Origin: JAXMAF01 sp046350555
GTDB taxonomy: Bacteria; Planctomycetota; Phycisphaerae; Phycisphaerales; SM1A02
Length of the DNA: 20,920 nt
Direction of reading: 5' to 3'
Assembly: GCA_046350555.1 (NCBI GenBank)
Contig: JAXMAF010000043.1
Span: 1 to 20,920, forward strand
Under the pieces are notes generated by a model that saw nothing but the letters and a program-made list of their open reading frames with translations, had not been told where the DNA came from and did no database searches. Positions 15,651 to 20,920 of this stretch are shown here, piece by piece. A program made the translations under genes and the position numbers. Numbering within the stretch: position 1 is the first letter of the stretch; each line of letters begins with the position of its first letter.

Positions 15651-16985
15651 TCAGTCAGTGACCTCCAGAGCAGCGTTCAGGACGCGCCAGTGGCTCCTCA
15701 ACTGCTCGCGAATCGCGTGCTGCTCAAACACCTCCCGAGCGTCGGCGGCGTAACCGGTGATGAAGTTCTTACTGCCGAGGTGAGTGAAGCGGCTGTAGAG
15801 CAATTTCCGCCGAACGCGAGGATCTCCGCCACTTTCGGCACGCCTCTTGGCGAGGTGCTTCTCGCGACGAACTGCTTTTCGCATCCTGCGCAGGAACTTC
15901 GCGACGGTCTGGGAGCGAATTCGCACGACCCGGCCATCGAACGAGAACCCGAGGTACTGAAGCGGGGGCCTGCACGCCAGCGGTCCCTCCACGGTGCGGG
16001 TCACCTCGCATCGGGCCCGCTTCCCAAGTCCATCATGGAGGGCTAGCTTGGCCTCCCGCATCGCAACCTCTAGCGACTCCCGCACCTCAGTCTCGTGCTC
16101 GAGCTCGCATACCAGCAGGATGTCGTCGCTGTACCGGAGGTAAAGGCCGTTTCGCTCCCTTGCCAGAGCCGCCATCCGGCGATCGACCGGCAGCATGTAG
16201 ACGTTGGACAGCAACGCACTGATTGGCGAACCCTGAGGAATTCCCTTTCCGTCTGTTTTGGACTGAATCAAGCCACTTCCCGCTCCGCCGCGTCGGACGA
16301 GCGTCCTGAACTGAAGCGGCGTGCAGATCGGCTGCCGCCAGCTCTTGAGGAGCTTCTTCGTGATCCCGAATTGAGCGAGCAATGCGTCGCGCTCAACCCA
16401 AGAGTACCGCGTGATAGCCTTGAATACGTTGTAATGATCGGCGGGCAGTTCATCCACACCCAGAACGGCCTTCCACTGCTCCTTGAGCAACCGATGGTCG
16501 AAAGACTCGAAGAAGTCCATCACGTCGAACGTGAGCGCGATACATGACCCGTGTCTCTCGATCCACTCGAACGCCTCGTTCGCGAAGTGGATGTTGCACC
16601 GTGGAGGATCCATACGGCGGTAGGCGAGGACCGAGGGGCTGATCCCCTCATCGGCGACGATCCTCTCGTAGCGGGCCTGTAGCAGCCCTGCGTAGTGCCG
16701 GAGAATCTGCGAGTCGGTGTGGCTCGCGTACTTGAGATCACGCGGTTTCTTCTTGAATCCACCGACGATCGTCCCGTCAGCCCTCGGTTCTCTCTTGTAC
16801 TTGCGGGCGACGCGCTCGAAACGGATGAATGGGAGAAACGCCCGCTTCGCGCACTCCTCAGGTGACTCCACGAGCCATCGGACTTGCTCGGGATCGCGGA
16901 TTGGCTGATCGAAGTGCGGATACCGCTTGGGCTCGAACCAGTCGGGCCACGTCGGCGGACGCTCTCTGCGGCGGGGCTTCGCCAT
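15651..16985 (-). CDS. Stand-alone reverse transcriptase, probable antiviral DRT2 (UG2)-like
   Basis: A 444-aa protein from the ATG at 16985; an in-frame TTG at 16994 would add 3 residues. RT motifs are intact: FDVMDFFESFD (about residue 150, catalytic Asp), GIPQGSPISALLSNVYM (about 247) and RYSDDILLV (about 283, the YxDD box). A thumb-like basic C-terminus follows. No maturase, protease or Cas1 domain is attached, so a group II intron RT is unlikely. N-terminal blocks RYPHFDQPI, RAFLPFIRFERVARKYKRE, YASHTDSQILRHYAGLL and VFKAITRYSWVERD resemble, from memory, the DRT2 family. DRT2 RTs copy an upstream ncRNA by rolling-circle cDNA synthesis during phage infection, producing a concatenated toxic gene. 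The structured non-coding DNA just upstream fits. RT identity is certain; the DRT2 assignment is likely but unverified. Confidence 0.85.
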   Translation of the reverse strand: MAKPRRRERPPTWPDWFEPKRYPHFDQPIRDPEQVRWLVESPEECAKRAFLPFIRFERVARKYKREPRADGTIVGGFKKKPRDLKYASHTDSQILRHYAGLLQARYERIVADEGISPSVLAYRRMDPPRCNIHFANEAFEWIERHGSCIALTFDVMDFFESFDHRLLKEQWKAVLGVDELPADHYNVFKAITRYSWVERDALLAQFGITKKLLKSWRQPICTPLQFRTLVRRGGAGSGLIQSKTDGKGIPQGSPISALLSNVYMLPVDRRMAALARERNGLYLRYSDDILLVCELEHETEVRESLEVAMREAKLALHDGLGKRARCEVTRTVEGPLACRPPLQYLGFSFDGRVVRIRSQTVAKFLRRMRKAVRREKHLAKRRAESGGDPRVRRKLLYSRFTHLGSKNFITGYAADAREVFEQHAIREQLRSHWRVLNAALEVTD

Positions 16986-16999
16986 GATCCCCAAAAGTA

Positions 17000-17275
17000 G
17001 CAGAGCCGAGGGGGCAAAGGACCTGCGGCATCCCGAAAGGTCCCCCTCGGCTGAAGCCTAACTGGCTTTCGTTCAGTCACCACCCGCGCTTGTGGCGCAG
17101 GGCCGCAAAGGGCTATCGCTACAATCAGGAGAACACGATGTCGATCATGCACAGTTCGATCCGATGGGCACTGGGCCTCGTCGGTCGCCTGCGTCTCGCG
17201 GTTCGGTTGGCCGTGGTGGCCGACCTTGACACGAGGATCAGCAATGTCTCACCCTCCGCACCAATCTGCGGAGGC
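17000..17275 (-). ncRNA. Candidate RT-partner ncRNA upstream of the reverse transcriptase
   Basis: About 275 nt on the RT strand, ending about 15 nt before the RT start. The predicted 5' end lies just after a -10-like TATCAT (17282-17287, minus). It opens with a perfect 8-bp hairpin (17253-17274). It ends with two overlapping hairpins at 17051-17076 and 17004-17052, the second with an 11-bp perfect stem. In between, about 17130-17226 contains no stop codon in any of the six frames. DRT2 ncRNAs are of comparable length and position, and their template must be stop-free for the concatenated gene. The boundaries and the assignment are inference from structure and context. Confidence 0.4.
17004..17052 (-). 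other. Strong stem-loop directly upstream of the RT gene
   Basis: AGCCGAGGGGG (17004-17014) is the exact reverse complement of CCCCCTCGGCT (17042-17052). A further 3 bp (17021-17023 with 17039-17041) can form across a 6-nt bulge, leaving a 15-nt loop. On the RT strand a TTTT follows within 10 nt, and the RT start is 18 nt beyond the stem. A second hairpin (17051-17076: CTG/CAG around AAGCC/GGCTT) shares two bases with it, so the two may compete. It could be the ncRNA 3' end, a terminator or attenuator, or the RT recognition stem. Confidence 0.6.
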
Positions 17276-17287
17276 GAAGCCATGATA
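17253..17287 (-). promoter_or_regulatory. Possible ncRNA promoter (-10) with a 5' hairpin
   Basis: On the minus strand TATCAT (17287 to 17282) is 5 of 6 identical to the -10 consensus. A start point 6-8 nt on would fall next to the hairpin CCTCCGCA (17253-17260) / TGCGGAGG (17267-17274), which has a 6-nt loop. No convincing -35 lies 16-18 nt upstream; TGGTCG is the best and is weak. If real, the RNA would begin with this hairpin. Confidence 0.25.
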
Positions 17288-17701
17288 ACCAGCTCCATCA
17301 CAACCGACCACCGGTGCGAAGAGGGACGCCCGCGCTATCGCGTCCCAACCTCCCCGGTCGGTCGCGCTACAGCGGAGCTGACCCCCTCATAACCCCCGCA
17401 CGGGTCTCGGGGAGAGACCGAGAGACTTTGCCCCCAATGGGGGCTCGACCGCGCCCGAGGGGTGACCTTCGGGTGATGACCAAGCGGCAACGGAGAGACC
17501 TCGCGCTCACCGGCCAACCTCGCCAAACCCTTGCGGAGAAAGCAGAAACGCCGCCGAGGTCTCTCGGCGGCGTTTCGTCTGAACTGGCGGGCCGGTCACG
17601 TTTGCAACCGACCTCGAAATAGAGGGATCGCGACACCTCACGAAAAGTCTCACGGCCGTTCCATCGTAGGCCCAAGCCGAGGGGTCGTGACCGAGGGGTG
17701 G
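17276..17701. other. Structured intergenic region between the P-type ATPase and the RT leader
   Basis: I find no convincing gene here. Open frames exist on both strands but lack good starts and familiar protein features. The stretch is rich in inverted repeats: GGTCTC/GAGACC (17403-17419), CCCCC/GGGGG (17431-17443) and the 14-bp stem at 17545-17576. The 9-mer CCGAGGGGT occurs three times (17455, 17677, 17691), the last two 14 bp apart. GAGAGACC recurs at 17412 and 17492, and its inverse at 17559. An 84-aa plus-strand frame with an AGGAG ribosome site (17138-17392) enters the region from the left and has no recognisable domain. The end of the mobile element probably lies here, but no attachment site could be identified. 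Confidence 0.5.
17545..17576. terminator. 14-bp perfect hairpin, probable terminator
   Basis: GAAACGCCGCCGAG (17545-17558) and CTCGGCGGCGTTTC (17563-17576) form a perfect 14-bp stem with a 4-nt loop. A/T triplets at the base give a short T-run after the stem in both directions, so it could terminate transcripts from either side. On the minus strand it lies about 125 nt after the P-type ATPase stop and would insulate that operon from the RT leader. Confidence 0.65.
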
Positions 17702-19906
17702 CTATCGGTCGGGGGGTAGAGACCGTCCCCGTTCACCTGACTGCACGCGAAGGAGCCGCATCCCGTTGGCCACCACTAGAAGGCTGGTACCCATGTCGGC
17801 AACGACTGCCATCCACATGGTCGCCGAGCCCATGACCGCCAGCGCGAAGAACACCGCCTTGATCCCGATCGCGAGCGAGATGTTCTGCGTCAGGATCGCG
17901 GCCGTCCGTCGTGAGATCTCGATGAAGGCGGGCACGCCGCGAAGGTCGTCCTGCATGAGGGCGACGTCGGCGGTCTCCAGGGCAGTGTCGGTGCCGGCCG
18001 CGCCCATCGCGAAACCGATCGTCGCCTTCGCCAGCGCGGGAGCATCGTTGACGCCGTCGCCGACCATGCCGACGACATCACCGCCCTCGATGATCAACGC
18101 GTCGATTGCGGCGACCTTCTCCTCCGGCAGGAGTCCGCCGCGAGCGTCGTCGATGCCGACCGCTCGTGCGATCGAGGACGCCGTGGTCTGGTTGTCGCCG
18201 GAGAGCATGAGCGTGCGTAGTTCGAGATCATGCAGAAGCCGCACTGCCTCGATGCTTGCCGTACGGGGCTTGTCAGCGACGGCGAGAACGGCGATCACCC
18301 GCGTCCCCGAGCCCACGACCACGGAGGTCCTTCCCTGTCGCTCAAACTCCCCGAGGATGGCTTCCACCTCGGGCGAGCAGACGCCTCGCTCTTCTGCGAG
18401 GCGATGGGTTCCGACGAAGTAGAGCTCGTCGCCGATGCGACCCTCGACACCGCGCCCCGTCAGCGACCGAAATCCCGCGACGACATCGCGCTCTCCCGAC
18501 CACGCGGCCGCGATCGCCTGCGCAACCGGATGCTGCGAGAGCGAGTCGAGGCTCGCGGCAATCCGCAGCGCGGCATCGCGATCCGCCTCGCCGACGCTTC
18601 GCACGTCGGTCAGCGCGGGCTTGCCCTCAGTGATCGTTCCAGTCTTGTCGAGCGCGATGATCCGTAGCCGACGACCGTTCTCCAGATGCACGCCTCCCTT
18701 CACCAATATTCCCCGACGGGCGGCCGCCGCCAAGCCGCTGACCACCGTCACCGGGGTCGAGATCACGAGCGCGCAGGGGCACGCGATCACGAGGAGGACG
18801 AGCGCCCGTCCAAGCCACGGCAGGAGCGGCTGGCTGAATACGAGCGACGGAACAAGCGCGACCAGAAGCGCCGCGGCACAGACCACAGGCGTGTAGACCC
18901 GCGCGAAGGAGTCGACGAAGCGCTGAGTGGGCGCACGCGTGGCCTGCGCCTCCTGCACAGTCTTGATGATTCGCGCGAGGGTCGTCTCGTCCTTGCCGCC
19001 GCTCGTGCGGTACTCGAGCACGCCACTTTCGTTGATTGTTCCGGCGAAGACCTTGTCGCCGACTTCCTTGTCGACAGGCACGCTCTCGCCCGTGACAGGA
19101 GCCTGATTGACGCTGGAGGCACCCGCGACGACCTCACCGTCGAGCGGCAAACGTTCCCCGGGTCTGACGCGCACGATCGATCCGGCGCGGACGTCGGCTG
19201 CGGGGACATCGTTCCACGACTCGTCAGGCTGCCTGACGTTCGCGGAATCCGGTGCCATCGTCATTAGCGAGCGCACGGCGTTCCGCGCCCGGTCAAGTGC
19301 CCGCTCCTCGATCAGCTCGGCGACGGCGAACAGGAAGGTGACCATCGCGGCTTCAGGCCACGCGCCGATGACGCAGGCTCCCAGCACCGCCACGGTCATC
19401 AGAAAGTTGATGTTGAGCGTGAAGGTCCTGACCGCGAAAAGACCCTTGCGGAGCGTCGGCAGACCTCCCGCGACGATCGATACCACAGCGAGCGTCACCA
19501 CGGGCCATGACGACTCGCGGATGCCCGAGAGTGCGAGAGCCTCCGCGGCTGCCGCCATGATCCCTGATAGAGCCAGCGGGGTAATCCGTCGCCAGCGGCC
19601 GACCAATGGCCCGGCGCTCTGTTGTGCGTCGCACACCGCTCCCGCGCACCTATCCGCATGGGTGACTTCGAGTTCAGCCGCGCCGGAAGAAGCGTCCTGT
19701 CGGTTCAAGACAGACGGCGTCATCCCAACCTCGTTGAGCGCCGCGAGCACGGCCGCTTCCTCGGCACCGGCGTGAATGACGGTCAGCCGTCGATTGAACA
19801 GGTCGAACTCCAGGGCATCGACCGACGTCACCGACCTCAGGCGGTTGCGGATCAGCGCCTCCTCGGCCGGGCAGTGCATTGACGGGATCGAGTAGGTACT
19901 TCTCAT
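17702..19906 (-). CDS. zntA: Heavy-metal P1B-type ATPase, Zn/Cd/Pb exporter (ZntA/CadA-like)
   Basis: A 734-aa protein if started at the ATG at 19906, which overlaps the upstream gene's stop by 4 nt; an ATG at 19936 with AGGA is an alternative. The N-terminal metal-binding domain is altered: it reads SMHCPAEEAL, with CPxEE in place of CxxC. A short cysteine pair (DRCAGAVCD) follows. The pump core is complete: VTGESVPVDK (about 269), the transmembrane ACPCAL site (about 374), the phosphorylated Asp in DKTGTITEG (about 417), SQHPVA, and GDGVNDAPA (about 613). The last helices carry IGIKAVFF and DMGTSLLVVANGMRLL, the Lys and Asp typical of the Zn/Cd/Pb subgroup. It exports divalent metal across the inner membrane using ATP. 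Confidence 0.92.
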   Translation of the reverse strand: MRSTYSIPSMHCPAEEALIRNRLRSVTSVDALEFDLFNRRLTVIHAGAEEAAVLAALNEVGMTPSVLNRQDASSGAAELEVTHADRCAGAVCDAQQSAGPLVGRWRRITPLALSGIMAAAAEALALSGIRESSWPVVTLAVVSIVAGGLPTLRKGLFAVRTFTLNINFLMTVAVLGACVIGAWPEAAMVTFLFAVAELIEERALDRARNAVRSLMTMAPDSANVRQPDESWNDVPAADVRAGSIVRVRPGERLPLDGEVVAGASSVNQAPVTGESVPVDKEVGDKVFAGTINESGVLEYRTSGGKDETTLARIIKTVQEAQATRAPTQRFVDSFARVYTPVVCAAALLVALVPSLVFSQPLLPWLGRALVLLVIACPCALVISTPVTVVSGLAAAARRGILVKGGVHLENGRRLRIIALDKTGTITEGKPALTDVRSVGEADRDAALRIAASLDSLSQHPVAQAIAAAWSGERDVVAGFRSLTGRGVEGRIGDELYFVGTHRLAEERGVCSPEVEAILGEFERQGRTSVVVGSGTRVIAVLAVADKPRTASIEAVRLLHDLELRTLMLSGDNQTTASSIARAVGIDDARGGLLPEEKVAAIDALIIEGGDVVGMVGDGVNDAPALAKATIGFAMGAAGTDTALETADVALMQDDLRGVPAFIEISRRTAAILTQNISLAIGIKAVFFALAVMGSATMWMAVVADMGTSLLVVANGMRLLRVQSGERGRSLPPDR

Positions 19907-20205
19907 GGGCGTCGAGTCGATCGCAGCTTCCACCATCCGTGTCCTGCAATGAGGGCCACCACGGTCAGCGCCAATCCCATGGAGACCAGGCCGAGCTCGA
20001 TGTGGATGTGCCCGTGCAACCGGTACTCGTCCAGCGTGAATGCGACGGCCGCCCAGTCGGTGAACGCGGCTGCAACGGCGAGCGCCAAGGCGAGCAGAAG
20101 TGGAGCGCTCGACGACTCCCATCGCTTCCGCTCGCTCTTGGCGTCGTCGTGGCTCCGGGCCCGGCTCTGCGGGTGACGTCTACTTTTTGGGCGCCGCCTT
20201 GTCAT
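19903..20205 (-). CDS. Small membrane protein of the metal-resistance operon
   Basis: A 100-aa protein from the ATG at 20205, overlapping the end of the upstream Cys/His-rich gene by 26 nt and the ATPase start by 4 nt. A very basic N-terminal third (TRRRPKSRRHPQSRARSHDD) precedes two predicted membrane helices: APLLLALALAVAAAFTDWAA and LVSMGLALTVVALIAGHGWW. Between them lies the short segment RLHGHIHIE, whose histidines could touch metal. I do not recognise the family. Coupled to the ATPase and surrounded by metal genes, it is probably an accessory of metal export. The long overlap and the lack of a clear ribosome site near the ATG leave the start uncertain. Confidence 0.6.
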   Translation of the reverse strand: MTRRRPKSRRHPQSRARSHDDAKSERKRWESSSAPLLLALALAVAAAFTDWAAVAFTLDEYRLHGHIHIELGLVSMGLALTVVALIAGHGWWKLRSTRRP

Positions 20206-20455
20206 GGTCGTGCCCGTCGCCGTCCTTGTGATCATGCCCCTTGTGGGCAGTGCATTCGCCGTGTCCGACGCAGCGAAGGGACGAACCCTCCCGCACCCAC
20301 AGGTGAGCCTCGTCCGCCTCGCCAGTGACAAAGTACTGGGTCTCGCTCTTCACCGGCTGGGACGCGCCCTGACCCATGAGCGCGCCGGTGAAGGCCGCCA
20401 CACCGATACCGACGACCACACCGACGAACATGTTCCTTCGATCGACATTCTTCAT
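20180..20455 (-). CDS. Exported Cys/His-rich protein, probable periplasmic metal binder
   Basis: A 91-aa protein from the ATG at 20455 with an AAGGAG ribosome site. The N-terminus has a hydrophobic segment (MFVGVVVGIGVAAFTGALMG) that is either a signal peptide or a membrane anchor. The middle (SETQYFVTGEADEAHLWVRE) leads to a C-terminus rich in ligands: LRCVGHGECTAHKGHDHKDG, then HDHD. Two cysteines and seven histidines in about 25 residues suggest binding of zinc, copper or similar metals. It lies between an RND pump gene and a P1B ATPase, so it may buffer or hand over metal in the periplasm. No named family is recognised. Confidence 0.75.
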   Translation of the reverse strand: MKNVDRRNMFVGVVVGIGVAAFTGALMGQGASQPVKSETQYFVTGEADEAHLWVREGSSLRCVGHGECTAHKGHDHKDGDGHDHDKAAPKK

Positions 20456-20529
20456 GACTCGCTCCTTGATGGGGGACAGAAGTACCGCGTGAGTTGCGTC
20501 GCAGGCGACAGGCCTCCGACGCGAGTGGA

Positions 20530-20920
20530 TCAGGTACCGGCTCGGACGTCGGGACAGGCAGAGCCAGCGATTCGAGTCCCTGCCGGTCCCTGGCTCGGCA
20601 GCGCGGCATCGGCTCGGACCTCAAGAGGTCCGGTCTCGGGCGCCTCCCAGGCCTGAGGAAGCGGAGTCGGTTGGCCGCTCGGGTCCCAGCCGCTGAAGAT
20701 GCGATAGAGCGCCGGCAGAACGACGAGCGTCAGCAGCGTGCTGGAGATGAGGCCGCCGATCACGACCGTCGCGAGTGGCTTCTGGCCCTCGGCCCCAGTG
20801 CCATGTGCCAAGGCCAGCGGCACGAAGCCAAGAGAAGCGACCATCGCCGTCATCAGCACGGGCCGGAGCCGCACGAGGCACCCGCGCACGATGGCGACGT
20901 CTCGCGCAAGGCCCTCGCGC
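20530..20920 (-). CDS. RND heavy-metal efflux pump, CusA/CzcA family, partial (C-terminal end)
   Basis: Only the last 129 residues are visible; the gene enters from the right edge. The frame reads REGLARDVAIVRGCLVRLRP, then VLMTAMVASLGFVPLALAHG, then TGAEGQKPLATVVIGGLISS and LLTLVVLPALYRIF. This matches the final transmembrane helices of CusA/CzcA-type inner-membrane pumps, including the RLRPVLMTA and G-x-G-A-E-x-Q-x-PLA-x-V-x-x-GG blocks. A Pro/Ala-rich tail of about 50 residues follows that I do not recognise. The protein drives metal out through a tripartite envelope complex using the proton gradient. Whether it moves Cu/Ag or Co/Zn/Cd cannot be decided from this end; the Zn/Cd/Pb ATPase beside it favours the Czc type. 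Confidence 0.92.
   Translation of the reverse strand, partial: REGLARDVAIVRGCLVRLRPVLMTAMVASLGFVPLALAHGTGAEGQKPLATVVIGGLISSTLLTLVVLPALYRIFSGWDPSGQPTPLPQAWEAPETGPLEVRADAALPSQGPAGTRIAGSACPDVRAGT

Noticed and set aside
15651..16985. Group II intron or diversity-generating retroelement RT
   Set aside because: There is no maturase or HNH domain, no recognisable intron ends, and no template/variable repeat pair or accessory gene nearby.
15651..16985. Classical retron RT
   Set aside because: The N-terminal blocks look UG/DRT-like, and I could not identify a retron-type msr-msd with its paired a1/a2 ends. The possibility is not fully excluded.
17367..17675. 102-aa minus-strand frame after the P-type ATPase
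   Set aside because: It has a TTG start without a ribosome site, Arg/Ser/Gly-rich composition, and runs through the 14-bp terminator-like hairpin.
1..20920. tRNA or rRNA genes
   Set aside because: I saw no cloverleaf-like or rRNA-like segment in the gaps; those not filled by genes are short or hold the hairpins described.

Overview
This is a GC-rich window with tightly packed, mostly minus-strand genes, many joined by 4-nt start/stop overlaps. Taxonomy is uncertain. The DUF2924/serine-recombinase cassette and a small sigma-like factor beside a phage-type recombination module would fit Planctomycetota or a neighbouring GC-rich Gram-negative lineage, but no marker gene settles it. About 1-17,000 looks like an integrated mobile element carrying defence cargo. 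About 17,700-20,920 looks like a metal-resistance locus.

Left block (1-3738, minus): a phage-like DNA recombination module. It has an ERCC4-family nuclease (cut by the window edge), a DUF669 protein, a RecA-like ATPase, a PD-(D/E)XK nuclease with a likely Fe-S cluster, a small unknown protein and a sigma-70-like factor. Next (3905-6922, minus) is a 1005-aa AAA+ protein of the sigma-54-activator fold. It has a long unrecognised N-terminal half and no recognisable GAFTGA loop.

Centre (6954-12694, plus): divergent from the AAA+ gene by only 31 bp lies a compact operon of an excisionase-like HTH protein and a complete type I restriction-modification system in the order hsdR-hsdS-hsdM.

Right block (12691-17000, minus): a ParB-like HTH protein, a large serine recombinase, a DUF2924 protein and a small protein form the probable integration cassette. 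Upstream of it lies a stand-alone reverse transcriptase (RT) whose conserved blocks resemble DRT2 (UG2) antiviral RTs. It is preceded by about 700 bp of unusually structured, apparently non-coding DNA. The last 275 nt of that stretch are my best candidate for the RT's partner ncRNA.

Far right (17702-20920, minus): the C-terminal end of a CusA/CzcA-type RND efflux pump, a Cys/His-rich exported protein, a small two-helix membrane protein and a Zn/Cd/Pb P1B-type ATPase.

How they may work together (inference): the element integrates with its serine recombinase, may process its DNA with the left module, and may switch its two minus-strand operons through its own sigma-like factor. Both operons are preceded by a similar 36-bp motif. 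The cargo offers at least two lines of defence, type I RM and the RT, and the AAA+ protein may be a third component or a regulator.
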